DNA of 37,474 bases from Comamonadaceae bacterium (GCA_947373245.1 CANBWY010000019.1:1-37474), one strand, 5' to 3'. Positions 18,252 to 26,808 are shown, counted from the stretch's first letter. Made by a program: numbers and translations. Notes: a model not told the origin generated them from the sequence alone.

Positions 18252-19472
18252 TTAGCGTAAGGAGTCTTGCTTTAAAAAGATGTCTTTGTCAGGGAAAAAC
18301 TGGGCGTGTAACGGCAGCAGTGCGCCACCCAATGCGCGGGCATGGCTGCCCACTTGACCGGCCATTACTTGAGGCTGATGGATGCCGTCGAAATTGAATT
18401 GCGTCAAACTGCGTTCGGTTTGTTCGATGAGTGTTCGCATCAGCTTGGGGCTGAGCGAACCATCCACCACCACAGCATCCAAGTCGAGCAGGGCGGCAGC
18501 ACTGGTCGCACTCATGGCCAGCGCCGTGGCGGCTTGTGTCAGCCAAGCTTGTGTCAAGCTGTTGAATGCCGGGTCCATGATGGCGTCTTGCTGAACCAGC
18601 AACGGGTCGTGGCCAGCAGCCATCAGGGCTTGCTCTAGCTGCCAGCCTGAGGCCAGTTGCAGCAACTGCGCAGGCGTATGGCTGTTGGCTTTGCCGCGGC
18701 TTGCGAGTGGCTGCATGCCAATGGGCATGGAGCCTATCGCGCCCGCGTTGCCGCGAGGGCCGTTGACGATGTGACCATCCATCACCAGCCCACCTCCGAC
18801 AAACGTGCCCACAAAAATGTATAAAAAATTGGGCACATCGTGACCCAAGCCTTGGACCAACTCAGCCACACAGGCGGCCGTGGTGTCTTTGGCAAACTCA
18901 ACAGGCAAGGCGGACATGGCTTGGACTTCTTTCACCAAGTCGATGTGCTCCCAATCGGCCATCGCCGTTTGGGCGTCTTGGCCCATCAAGTCTCCCCATT
19001 GGTGCATGGCCAGCGGAGCGCTCAGGCCAATGCCCACGGTGCGTTGCCAACGCTCTGGACCCATGCGCATGTGCATGAGTTGCAGACCTTCTTTGATTTT
19101 GGGCAGCACTTCTGTGGGAGATGGGTAGGGATAGATGTGCTGCCACTGGTGGCGCATTTGGCCTAAGAAGTCGGTCACCACCACTTCTAAGCTGCGCCGC
19201 CCCACTTGCAATCCAATGCTGTAGGCCCCGTCGGGGTTGATCGACAGTGGCACCGAGGGCTGGCCGATCTTGCCGCGAATACGGTCTTGTTTGGTGAGCA
19301 AGCCGTCGTCTAACAATCGGTTGACGATGATGGAGACGGTTTGCGAAGACAGCTGTGTCAATCGTGCCAAATCGGCCTTGGGAATCGCCCCCGCATGACG
19401 GATGGCGCGCAGCACCGTGCGCTCGTTGAACTGGCGCATGCCGGTGTGGTTAGACCCACGCATGGTTTTCAT
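18252..19472 (-). CDS. frcR: ROK-family transcriptional repressor (FrcR-like)
   Basis: 406 residues from the ATG at 19472, which overlaps the upstream gene's stop (ATGA) and has AAAGG about 13 bases before it; a start 7 codons earlier (19493) is possible but less likely. An N-terminal winged helix (about 32-55, KADLARLTQLSSQTVSIIVN) precedes a ROK domain with IFVGTFVGGGLVMDGHIVNG and RGNAGAIGSMPIG. The zinc motif CxCGxxGCxE common in ROK proteins is not visible. Placed divergently from a fructose-type ABC operon, it most likely represses that operon until sugar binds. The symbol frcR follows the Sinorhizobium frcR-frcBCAK arrangement and is by analogy. Confidence 0.8.
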   Translation of the reverse strand: MKTMRGSNHTGMRQFNERTVLRAIRHAGAIPKADLARLTQLSSQTVSIIVNRLLDDGLLTKQDRIRGKIGQPSVPLSINPDGAYSIGLQVGRRSLEVVVTDFLGQMRHQWQHIYPYPSPTEVLPKIKEGLQLMHMRMGPERWQRTVGIGLSAPLAMHQWGDLMGQDAQTAMADWEHIDLVKEVQAMSALPVEFAKDTTAACVAELVQGLGHDVPNFLYIFVGTFVGGGLVMDGHIVNGPRGNAGAIGSMPIGMQPLASRGKANSHTPAQLLQLASGWQLEQALMAAGHDPLLVQQDAIMDPAFNSLTQAWLTQAATALAMSATSAAALLDLDAVVVDGSLSPKLMRTLIEQTERSLTQFNFDGIHQPQVMAGQVGSHARALGGALLPLHAQFFPDKDIFLKQDSLR

Positions 19473-19909
19473 AAAAGAATCACACCTTTGCAAAACAGCG
19501 CATTGCCATATGCCGTACCTTCGCCGGTTTGAACAATCAAACTGGCGGTCTTGATTTTTTCGTAAAAGTCGTAACGCTCAAGTGCTTCCACTTGATCTGG
19601 CCCAAAGCCTGACTTTTGCACCAACTGAATCACGCCATGTTGGGCGTCGGTGCGATGCGCGGCTTCGCTGTGGCAGACATGCATGATGGCCGCAGGCTGA
19701 GCCACATCGGTTGCGAGGGGCAAGACAGACAACACGGCTTCAGACACGCGCTCCAAACTCAGCCCCGGTAGGCGAACCAAGGGTTTGCCATTGGCCAAAT
19801 AGTTTGCCGTGAAATTGGCGTCCACCACAGCCACCCATTCACCATGACCCATGGCGCAGAGGTGCATCAGCAACTCGGGGGTGAGGATGGGATTGATTCC
19901 TTTGAGCAC
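19469..19909 (-). CDS. fucU: RbsD/FucU-family sugar mutarotase
   Basis: 146 residues, the normal FucU length. It begins MLKGINPILTPELLMHLCAMGHGE as FucU proteins do, with His22 and Asp30 (VVDANF) at the active-site region and the C-terminal TGEGTAYGNALFCKG block. The family interconverts ring forms and anomers of sugars such as fucose and ribose. Here it is co-transcribed with the ROK repressor and divergent from the frc transporter, so its substrate is more likely the sugar that transporter imports than fucose; no fucose pathway genes are present. Confidence 0.8.
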   Translation of the reverse strand: MLKGINPILTPELLMHLCAMGHGEWVAVVDANFTANYLANGKPLVRLPGLSLERVSEAVLSVLPLATDVAQPAAIMHVCHSEAAHRTDAQHGVIQLVQKSGFGPDQVEALERYDFYEKIKTASLIVQTGEGTAYGNALFCKGVILL

Positions 19910-19985
19910 GTTGTATCCTTGATTTGTGAATATTGTCAGGGCATGGAGGATGCCAAATTTTTGTCAACTTGTGATTTAGGGAATG

Positions 19986-20012
19986 TACTAATTAAATAAG
20001 GTTGATTTAGTA
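19986..20012. promoter_or_regulatory. Palindromic operator in the fucU/frcB divergent region
   Basis: A 27-bp AT-rich inverted repeat with outer arms TACTAA and TTAGTA and further matched inner positions. It is 77 bp from the fucU start and 77 bp from the frcB start, central between the divergent genes. The rest of the 179-bp gap shows no second repeat of this kind. It is the best candidate site for the ROK protein encoded next door and resembles the tandem sites before gtsA. Confidence 0.6.
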
Positions 20013-20088
20013 AGGCGTCTTATCTTACATTTATGTCGCGGCGCAACGGTGCGCTGTTGATGCTTGAACAAAAACCCGAGGAGACCTT

Positions 20089-21087
20089 ATGACAATGAAT
20101 GCCCCAAAATTGATGTTGACCGTCTTGGCGTTGGCCGCCACCAGTGCTTACGCCGCAGAACCTGTGATCGGTTTAATTACCAAAACAGAAACCAATCCCT
20201 TTTTCGTGAAAATGAAAGAAGGCGCGCAAGCCGAAGCCAAAAAACTGGGCGCCAAGGTGTTGTCTGCTGCCGGCAAATCGGATGGTGACAACGCGGGCCA
20301 AGTGACCGCCATGGAGAACATGATTGCGGCCGGTGCCAAAACCATTTTGATCACGCCCAGCGATTCCAAAGCCATCGTGCCTGCGATCAAAAAAGCACAA
20401 GCACAAGGCGTGATGGTCATCGCTTTGGACAGCCCCACAGAGCCAGCCACCGCCACCGACGCGTTGTTTGCCACGGACAACTACAAAGCCGGTGTGTTCA
20501 TTGGTCAATATGCCAAAGCCGCTTTGAACGGCAAGAAGCCCGTCATCGCCACCCTCGATTTATTTCCCGGTCACCCTGTGGGCGCCCAGCGCCATAACGG
20601 TTTCTTGCAAGGTTACGGTTTGACCTCACTTGACGCCAAGAGCAACGAGTTGGCCAAGCCCGCCGAAGTGGTGTGCATGGCCGACAGTTTTGGTGATCGC
20701 GCCAAGGGCCAAACCGGCATGGAAAATTGCTTGCAAAAGAACCCCAACATCAACGTGGTGTACACCATCAATGAACCCGCCGCTGCCGGTGCTTACAACG
20801 CACTCAAAGCCGCAGGCAAAGAGAAAGACGTTTTGATCGTGTCTGTAGACGGCGGCTGCGCGGGCATCAAAGACGTGGGTGCTGGCGTGATTGCGGCCAC
20901 CTCGCAACAATACCCCTTGCGCATGGCCGCCATGGGCGTGGCAGCAGGTGTGGAATACGCCAAGACGGGTAAAAAGGTCAGCGGCTACACCGACACAGGC
21001 GTGACCTTGATTGCGGCCAAAGCCATGAACGGCGTGGACAGCAAAGACGTCAAGACCGGCACAGACTTGTGCTGGGGTAACAAGTAA
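20089..21087 (+). CDS. frcB: Fructose/ribose-type ABC transporter substrate-binding protein (FrcB-like)
   Basis: 332 residues of the periplasmic-binding-protein type I fold (RbsB/FrcB group). Signal peptide up to Ala22 (TSAYA), then AEPVIGLITKTETNPFFVKM. The core GAKTILITPSDSKAIVPAI and the end TGTDLCWGNK resemble FrcB, the fructose-binding protein of rhizobia; family members can also bind ribose or mannose. The ATG at 20089 has a strong ribosome site, GAGGAG, five bases upstream. It is the first gene of frcB-frcC-frcA-frcK. Confidence 0.85.
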   Translation: MTMNAPKLMLTVLALAATSAYAAEPVIGLITKTETNPFFVKMKEGAQAEAKKLGAKVLSAAGKSDGDNAGQVTAMENMIAAGAKTILITPSDSKAIVPAIKKAQAQGVMVIALDSPTEPATATDALFATDNYKAGVFIGQYAKAALNGKKPVIATLDLFPGHPVGAQRHNGFLQGYGLTSLDAKSNELAKPAEVVCMADSFGDRAKGQTGMENCLQKNPNINVVYTINEPAAAGAYNALKAAGKEKDVLIVSVDGGCAGIKDVGAGVIAATSQQYPLRMAAMGVAAGVEYAKTGKKVSGYTDTGVTLIAAKAMNGVDSKDVKTGTDLCWGNK

Positions 21088-21107
21088 AGCGTTTGCGTCG
21101 CGCAGAC

Positions 21108-21129
21108 GAGGGGGCCGCTTGGCCCCCTC
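21108..21129 (+). terminator. Intercistronic hairpin after frcB
   Basis: GAGGGGGCC pairs exactly with GGCCCCCTC across a GCTT loop (9-bp stem). No U-run follows, so it is more likely to stabilise the frcB message or slow the ribosome than to terminate. It sits 20 bp after the frcB stop and 26 bp before the chosen frcC start. Confidence 0.65.
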
Positions 21130-21155
21130 TGGTATCAATGAGAAAAGTAACTCGT

Positions 21156-22115
21156 ATGAACTCCTTCAAAGACAAGCTTCCGCCCATGGGCACGCTGGGA
21201 CCGCTGATTGCATTGGTCTTGGCCTGCGTGTTTTTTGCCAGCCAAAGCGACCGGTTTTTGAGCACCCAAAACTTCTCACTCATCTTGGCGCAGGTCATGG
21301 TGGTGGGCGTGATTGCGATTGGCCAAACCCTCATCATCTTGACCGCGGGGATTGACTTGTCGTGTGGCATGGTCATGGCGCTGGGCGGCATTGTGATGAC
21401 CAAGTTTGCGGCAGATTTTGGTTTGTCCACTCCCGTGGCGATGGCGTGCGGCTTGTTGGTAACGACCTTGTTTGGCTACTTCAACGGTTTGTTGGTGACG
21501 CGCATCAAACTACCACCGTTCATCGTGACTTTGGGCACCTTGAACATCGCCTTTGCCATCACGCAGCTCTACTCGGGCTCGCAAACGGTGACAGACATTC
21601 CTGCGGGCATGACTTGGTTGGGTAACACCTTCAGCTTGGGCGGCGCCACGGTGAGCTACGGCGTGGTGATGATGCTGGGTCTGTATTTATTCACTTGGTT
21701 TGCTCTGCGCGAAACCGCAGCAGGCCGACATGTGTACGCCGTTGGCAACAGCCCCGAGGCCACACGTTTGACGGGTATCCCAACCGAAAAAGTGTTGTTG
21801 GGCGTGTATGTAATAGCTGGGCTTTGTTATGGACTTGCCGCCATGTTGGGCGTGGCCCGCACAGGCGCGGGCGACCCCAATGCGGGACAAACCGAAAACT
21901 TAGACGCCATCACTGCCGTGGTGTTGGGCGGCACCAGTTTGTTTGGTGGCCGCGGTGTGGTGTTGGGCACCTTGGTGGGCGCGCTGATTGTGGGGGTGTT
22001 TCGCAACGGCCTCACGCTCATGGGCGTGTCGTCGGTGTATCAAATTTTGGTCACAGGTATTTTGGTGATTTTGGCTGTGGCCACCGATCAACTCTCACGC
22101 AAGGGAGCGCGTTAA
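21156..22115 (+). CDS. frcC: Fructose/ribose-type ABC transporter permease (FrcC-like)
   Basis: About 319 residues from the ATG at 21156 (MNSFKDK), which has a purine-rich AGAAAAG upstream; an in-frame ATG at 21138 is the alternative, and a still longer frame would start before the hairpin and is rejected. Eight or more hydrophobic segments and the RbsC-family block LTAGIDLSCGMVMALGGIV are visible, followed by NGLLVTRIKLPPFIVTLGTL and the late GGTSLFGGRGVVLGTLVGAL. It should form a homodimeric inner-membrane channel for the sugar delivered by FrcB. Confidence 0.87.
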   Translation: MNSFKDKLPPMGTLGPLIALVLACVFFASQSDRFLSTQNFSLILAQVMVVGVIAIGQTLIILTAGIDLSCGMVMALGGIVMTKFAADFGLSTPVAMACGLLVTTLFGYFNGLLVTRIKLPPFIVTLGTLNIAFAITQLYSGSQTVTDIPAGMTWLGNTFSLGGATVSYGVVMMLGLYLFTWFALRETAAGRHVYAVGNSPEATRLTGIPTEKVLLGVYVIAGLCYGLAAMLGVARTGAGDPNAGQTENLDAITAVVLGGTSLFGGRGVVLGTLVGALIVGVFRNGLTLMGVSSVYQILVTGILVILAVATDQLSRKGAR

Positions 22116-22117
22116 CC

Positions 22118-22912
22118 ATGAGCGACACACAACACAACATCATCATGAAAGCCCAGGGGCTGGTCAAACGTTATGGCCAAGTCACGGCATTGGACGGTGC
22201 AGACTTTGAGCTGCGCGCAGGCGAAATTTTGGCCGTCATTGGCGACAACGGTGCGGGCAAGTCGTCACTCATCAAATGCTTGTCAGGGGCCACGGTGCCA
22301 GACGAGGGCTTGATCTCTTTGGACGGTCAACCCATTTATTTCAAATCGCCCATTGATGCACGCCGCGCTGGCATTGAAACCGTGTACCAAGATTTGGCGG
22401 TGGCACCCGCCATGAGCATTGCCGAAAACCTATTCTTAGGACGTGAAATTCGCCGCCAAGGCTTTGCAGGCAACGTGCTGCGCATGCTCGACAAGAAGCG
22501 CATGCTAGAAGAAAGCATTGAACGCATGAATGACCTCAAGGTGGGGATTCGCTCAATGACGCAAGCGGTGGAAACACTCTCTGGCGGTCAGCGCCAATGT
22601 GTGGCCGTGTCGCGTGCGGCAGCGTTTGCGCAGCACGTGGTCATCATGGATGAGCCCACCGCCGCCTTGGGCGTCAAAGAAGGCAACATGGTGTTAGAGC
22701 TGATTCGCCGCGTGCGTGACAAAGGCCTGCCCGTGGTGCTGATTTCGCACAACATGCCCCATGTCTTTGAAATTGCAGACCGCATCCACGTGGCCCGTTT
22801 GGGCAAACGCGCGGCTGTGTTGAACCCTAAAAAAATCAGCATGAGTGACACCGTCGCTGTCATGACGGGGGCCATGAAGCCAGAGGACATTCCTGCGGAG
22901 TGCTTGGCTTGA
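22118..22912 (+). CDS. frcA: Fructose/ribose-type ABC transporter ATP-binding protein (FrcA-like)
   Basis: 264 residues with one ABC domain, unlike RbsA-type proteins that carry two. The ATG at 22118 follows GGGAG and the frcC stop closely; upstream open sequence in this frame lies inside frcC. Motifs: Walker A GDNGAGKSS (42-50), Gln91 of the Q-loop, signature LSGGQRQ (154-160), Walker B VVIMDEP with Asp178/Glu179, and His211. It powers the FrcC channel. Its TGA overlaps the next ATG (TGATG). Confidence 0.9.
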   Translation: MSDTQHNIIMKAQGLVKRYGQVTALDGADFELRAGEILAVIGDNGAGKSSLIKCLSGATVPDEGLISLDGQPIYFKSPIDARRAGIETVYQDLAVAPAMSIAENLFLGREIRRQGFAGNVLRMLDKKRMLEESIERMNDLKVGIRSMTQAVETLSGGQRQCVAVSRAAAFAQHVVIMDEPTAALGVKEGNMVLELIRRVRDKGLPVVLISHNMPHVFEIADRIHVARLGKRAAVLNPKKISMSDTVAVMTGAMKPEDIPAECLA

Positions 22913-23856
22913 TGGCAACCGCACAAACGCCCGTGTGGGTACTGGGCGAAGCCTTGATGGATTGCATGGCGCAGCCCGATGGCTCGCTGGTGCCGCACTT
23001 GGGGGGCAGCCCCTACAACTTGGCGTGCGCCACGGCCTTGCAAGGTGCGGCGGTGGGTTTCATCAATCCCATGTCCACCGATGTGTTTGGCCAAGCCTTG
23101 CTCGACCATTTGCAAGCCAACCACGCGCGCAGCTTGTTGCCACGTTCCGCGTTGCCCACATCATTGGCTGTGGTGCAAGTGACCAAGGGGCAACCCAGCT
23201 ATGGCTTTTACCGTGAGGGCATCGCTGACCGCGACTACCAAGTTGCCGATGTGGTGGCTTTGCTTGACGCATCGCCACCTGGTGTGTTGCACACCGGGTC
23301 ACTCATGGCCATGCCGCCTGAGCACCACAAGGTGTTGCAAATCATTGCAGCGGCCAAACGCTTGGGGTGGACCATCAGCGTGGACGTGAACTTACGTCCG
23401 CGCGTGGCCACCGATGTACCGGCCTATTTGCGTGCGGTACGCGAGGTGGCCGCCCATGCAGACTGGCTCAAAGCCAGTGATGAAGATTTAGAGCTTCTTG
23501 GTTTTACCGAGGTGTCTTTGGCCAATGCCCCCAACATGGCTGCGCATTGGATGGGCCAAGGCTGCTCGCGTGTGGCATTGACCTTTGGTGCGCAAGGCGC
23601 TTATTTGCAAGTGGGCAGCGCGCATGCGCAAGGCCCGGCACCGGTGGTGGAAGTGAAAGACACCGTGGGCGCAGGTGACACTTTTTGGGGCAGTTGCTTG
23701 GCGGATTGGGTCTTGCACGCCACAAGGTCGAACTTGCCAGCGGCGTCTGAACGCGTGCGCGTCACCTTGCAACGCGCTTTGGTTGCAGCGGCGATCAACT
23801 GTGGCCGCGTTGGCTGTCAGCCGCCCGATGCAAGCGCTGTGCAAGCCGCTTTGTAA
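22912..23856 (+). CDS. frcK: PfkB-family sugar kinase, probable fructokinase (FrcK-like)
   Basis: 314 residues from the ATG at 22912, which overlaps the frcA stop by one base. PfkB signature 1 starts at LGGSPYNLACA (Gly31-Gly32, Asn36), and signature 2 is DTVGAGDTFWG (250-260) with catalytic Asp256. It phosphorylates the imported sugar with ATP; fructose to fructose-6-P is most likely given the transporter type and the presence of pgi in the Entner-Doudoroff operon. Ribokinase or another ketose kinase is the alternative, particularly as the operon neighbours an RbsD/FucU mutarotase. Confidence 0.82.
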   Translation: MATAQTPVWVLGEALMDCMAQPDGSLVPHLGGSPYNLACATALQGAAVGFINPMSTDVFGQALLDHLQANHARSLLPRSALPTSLAVVQVTKGQPSYGFYREGIADRDYQVADVVALLDASPPGVLHTGSLMAMPPEHHKVLQIIAAAKRLGWTISVDVNLRPRVATDVPAYLRAVREVAAHADWLKASDEDLELLGFTEVSLANAPNMAAHWMGQGCSRVALTFGAQGAYLQVGSAHAQGPAPVVEVKDTVGAGDTFWGSCLADWVLHATRSNLPAASERVRVTLQRALVAAAINCGRVGCQPPDASAVQAAL

Positions 23857-23928
23857 AAGCTTCTATTGGGTCGGCGAGAATGTGTGGATTGTCGAATTGC
23901 TCAAAACACACCGCTTCACATTAGGACC

Positions 23929-24759
23929 ATGTCCAAGCCCCTCGTTTCACCACAGATTGCGCCTCAGTTCCAAGGTGCCATTGGCGTCTTTGACTCAGGT
24001 GTAGGCGGCCTGTCGGTCCTACGTGCCATCCGCGCCGCTTTGCCGCATGAGAACTTGGTTTATGTGGCGGATTCAGGTCACGCCCCTTATGGCGATCAGA
24101 CTGACGCACACATCACGCAGCGCACATTGGCGGTTGGCAATTGGCTGGCTGAGCAGGGCGTCAAAGCCATCACCATCGCTTGCAACACGGCCACCGTGGT
24201 AGCAGCCAAAAGCTTGCGCGAACAAACCCATTTACCCGTGGTGGCGATTGAACCCGCCATCAAACCCGCCGTGGCTTTGACACGCAGTGGCGTGGTGGGG
24301 GTGTTGGCCACTAGCCAAACCGTGCAAAGCGCTGCAGTGGCAAGGCTGGTTGAGCTTTATGGCGCTGAAAAACGCATCGTGCTGCAAGCTTGCCCCGGTT
24401 TGGTAGAACAGGTCGAGCGTGCGGATTTGCACAGCGCCGAGACGGAAGGCTTGCTGCGTCAGTTCGTCACGCCTTTGTTGGCCCAAGGTGCAGACACTTT
24501 GGTGCTGGGCTGCACGCATTACCCGTTTTTGCGCGACAGCATTCAACGCGTGGCAGGCGAGGGCGTGACGCTGCTGGACCCCGCCGAGGCCGTGGCGCGC
24601 GAGTTGACCCGCCGTTTGTCAAACAACGGTAGCTTGTCTACCCAAACCGAATCAGGCCGTGTGCAGTTTTACACCACGGGCGACATGGCTCAAACCCAAC
24701 ATGCCGTGATGCGCTTATGGGGGGCGACCGCAAAGGTTCACGCCATGCCGTTAGATTGA
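23929..24759 (+). CDS. murI: Glutamate racemase
   Basis: 276 residues from the ATG at 23929 (AGGA just before it is closer than ideal; a frame extension to 23866 has no support). Catalytic motifs: FDSGVGG with Asp22, ACNTAT with Cys85, and GCTHYPFL with Cys195 and His197, giving the two-cysteine acid-base pair. It makes D-glutamate for peptidoglycan in the cytoplasm. It follows frcK by 72 bp without a visible terminator and may be partly co-transcribed, though its function is unrelated. It converges on the fumarylacetoacetase gene with a 9-bp overlap. Confidence 0.95.
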   Translation: MSKPLVSPQIAPQFQGAIGVFDSGVGGLSVLRAIRAALPHENLVYVADSGHAPYGDQTDAHITQRTLAVGNWLAEQGVKAITIACNTATVVAAKSLREQTHLPVVAIEPAIKPAVALTRSGVVGVLATSQTVQSAAVARLVELYGAEKRIVLQACPGLVEQVERADLHSAETEGLLRQFVTPLLAQGADTLVLGCTHYPFLRDSIQRVAGEGVTLLDPAEAVARELTRRLSNNGSLSTQTESGRVQFYTTGDMAQTQHAVMRLWGATAKVHAMPLD

Positions 24760-26079
24760 TTTGCGTGCTTTAGCGGGCAAAACCGTGCCGACACACTCAC
24801 CAAAGCCGATGCGCACCGCACCTGTTTTTTCGCACCAACCGCGCAACACCACGGCATCCCCGTCTTCTAGATAAACGCGTTGCTCGCCATTGGCGAATTG
24901 CAAGGGGGTTTTACCGCCTTGGGTGAGTTCAATTAAGGCGCCCGCTTGATCCAACGTTGGCCCAGACAAGGTGCCGCTACCCAACAAATCACCCGCTTGC
25001 AAATTGCAACCGTTGACGGTGTGGTGCGTCACCATTTGCGCCACCGTCCAATAGGCATGGCGATAACTGGTGTTGCAGACGATGGCCGCGGGTTGGCCAG
25101 CCTCACGCATCTGAGGCGTTTGGATGCCAACTTGGAGTTGAATGTCCAATGCGCCTTGCTGACGGTTGGCCTCTGAATCCAGATAAGCCATGGGTTGTGG
25201 GTCTGCTGGGGGACGTGTGAATGGTGCCCGATACGGGGCTAGGGCCTCCAACGTCACCACCCAAGGTGAGACGGTTGTCGCAAAATTTTTGGACAAAAAC
25301 GGGCCTAAAGGTTGGTATTCCCACGCTTGGATGTCACGGGCCGACCAGTCGTTGAGCAAGCAAATGCCAAACACATGGTCTTCGGCTTCGCCCATGTTGA
25401 GTGCATCGCCCAGGGTGTTGCCGCTGCCAATGAAAATGCCCAGTTCTAACTCTAGGTCCATGCGCTTGCAAGGGCCGAATGTGGGTTCGGCGGCACCAGG
25501 CGCCATGGTTTGGCCTGAGGGTCGATGGAAGCTTTGGCCCGACACCCCAATGCTGGACGCACGGCCATGGTAGCCAATCGGCACCCATTTGTAGTTGGGC
25601 AACAAAGGATTGTCTGGTCGGAACTGTTTGCCGATGTTGGTGGCGTGGTGAATCGAGGTGTAGAAATCGGTGTAGTCCCCAATGCGCGCGGGCACATCGT
25701 ATTCGGCTTGCGATTGCGGTAACAAGCAAGTTTGTAAAGCCGCCTGTTCGGATGCGCCTGTGCGCAACGCGTGTGAGAGCGCCAACCGTAAAGCGTGCCA
25801 AACCTCTGGCCCCATCGCCATGAGCGCGTTGAGCTTGTCTTGCGCACCGGCTTGCACGCCAGCGGCGGCGGTGCCGGTGAATACGCCCATTTGGTTTGCT
25901 GCGGCCAAATCCAAAATTTGATCGCCAATGGCGACACCACCGCGAAAATTTTCGTTCGTGCCGCTGCGGCGAAACACCGCAAAAGGCAAATTTTGAATTG
26001 GAAAATCGCAGCCTGCGAGATTGGCTGAATCGACCCAACTGCGCAGCGTTGGGTTGTGGGTTTCATTACATGCTGCCAT
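24751..26079 (-). CDS. fahA: Fumarylacetoacetase
   Basis: 442 residues, a little longer than the mammalian enzyme. Active-site positions of the FAH family are present: metal ligand Asp138 and catalytic His145 in DYTDFYTSIHHATNIG, GYHGRASSIGVSG (169-181), Glu210/Glu212 in MDLELELG, and Asp244 in NDWSARDIQAWEYQPLGPF. It cleaves a C-C bond in a beta-diketone such as fumarylacetoacetate, giving fumarate and acetoacetate. In this operon it is the last enzyme, after a monooxygenase and a VOC protein. Its ATG lies inside the 3' end of the VOC gene (14-bp overlap). No homogentisate dioxygenase gene is nearby, so its physiological substrate is uncertain. Confidence 0.92.
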   Translation of the reverse strand: MAACNETHNPTLRSWVDSANLAGCDFPIQNLPFAVFRRSGTNENFRGGVAIGDQILDLAAANQMGVFTGTAAAGVQAGAQDKLNALMAMGPEVWHALRLALSHALRTGASEQAALQTCLLPQSQAEYDVPARIGDYTDFYTSIHHATNIGKQFRPDNPLLPNYKWVPIGYHGRASSIGVSGQSFHRPSGQTMAPGAAEPTFGPCKRMDLELELGIFIGSGNTLGDALNMGEAEDHVFGICLLNDWSARDIQAWEYQPLGPFLSKNFATTVSPWVVTLEALAPYRAPFTRPPADPQPMAYLDSEANRQQGALDIQLQVGIQTPQMREAGQPAAIVCNTSYRHAYWTVAQMVTHHTVNGCNLQAGDLLGSGTLSGPTLDQAGALIELTQGGKTPLQFANGEQRVYLEDGDAVVLRGWCEKTGAVRIGFGECVGTVLPAKARKSI

Positions 26080-26596
26080 CGTGCATCCATGCAGCGTGTT
26101 TAGGCGCGCGTTTGGTTTGTGACCATTCGTTGATCATGTCCCATTTCACTTCATCGAGCCGTTGCATCATCTCGGGCGTACCCGTGTTTGCAGCTAACTC
26201 AAGGCGGTGTCCATTGGGATCGAAGAAGTAAATGCTCTTGAAAATGGTGTGGTTGGTTGGTCCGACGACCTCAATGCCTGCGGCTTCGAGTCTGGCTTTG
26301 GTGGCAATCAAGGTGTCAACCGAGTCCACTTCCAGCGCCAAGTGCTGGACCCACGCGGGGGTGTTGTGGTCACGGTCCATGGGGGGTTGACTAGGCAACT
26401 CAAAGAACGCCAAGATGTTGCCGGCACCCGCATCCAAAAAGATGTGCATGTAAGGATCAGCGGCTTTGGTCGACGGGACTTCGTCCTCGGCAATGGCGAG
26501 CACAAATTGCATGTCGAGGTGTTTTTGGTACCACTCGACGGTTTCTTTGGCGTCGATGCAGCGGTACGCCACGTGATGAACTTTTTTTACCAGCAT
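26066..26596 (-). CDS. VOC-family metalloprotein (glyoxalase/extradiol dioxygenase superfamily)
   Basis: 176 residues with paired beta-alpha-beta-beta-beta modules. Possible metal ligands are His8 (VHHVAY), Glu66 (AFFELPS), His85 (VQHLALEV) and Glu133 (HRLELAA). The spacing is close to the His-Glu-His-Glu set of glyoxalase I, while the His-His-Glu subset could also serve a ring-cleaving dioxygenase. Position between a FAD monooxygenase and a fumarylacetoacetase suggests it acts on an aromatic-ring intermediate, possibly as the missing cleavage enzyme or an isomerase. The specific reaction cannot be stated from sequence alone. Confidence 0.8.
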   Translation of the reverse strand: MLVKKVHHVAYRCIDAKETVEWYQKHLDMQFVLAIAEDEVPSTKAADPYMHIFLDAGAGNILAFFELPSQPPMDRDHNTPAWVQHLALEVDSVDTLIATKARLEAAGIEVVGPTNHTIFKSIYFFDPNGHRLELAANTGTPEMMQRLDEVKWDMINEWSQTKRAPKHAAWMHDGSM

Positions 26597-26613
26597 GTGT
26601 TGTCCTGTTTGAG

Positions 26614-26808
26614 TTAAAGATCTTGCAAAGCCGCTTGCACGTGCGCTTGAAACACATCAGCACGCGCCAACGCATTGGCGTTGAGCAATGCCAGCTTCAC
26701 CAAAAATAATGAAGTTTTTTCTTCGCCAGCTTGGTCAATAGCGCTAGCCAAGGTGTCGTACACGATTTCTAAATCGGGGATGCTCAAAGCGTTAGGGGTG
26801 TTTGTCAT
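26614..26808 (-). CDS. Small DUF2783-like protein
   Basis: 64 residues, acidic to neutral, predicted helical (IPDLEIVYDTLASAIDQAGE, then SLFLVKLALLNANALARADV). I recognise it as resembling DUF2783 proteins, which commonly accompany FAD monooxygenase genes in betaproteobacteria; function is unknown. It lies 10 bp after the monooxygenase stop and 17 bp before the VOC gene, so it belongs to the operon and may be an accessory subunit. The tight spacing on both sides supports it as a real gene despite its size. Confidence 0.75.
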   Translation of the reverse strand: MTNTPNALSIPDLEIVYDTLASAIDQAGEEKTSLFLVKLALLNANALARADVFQAHVQAALQDL

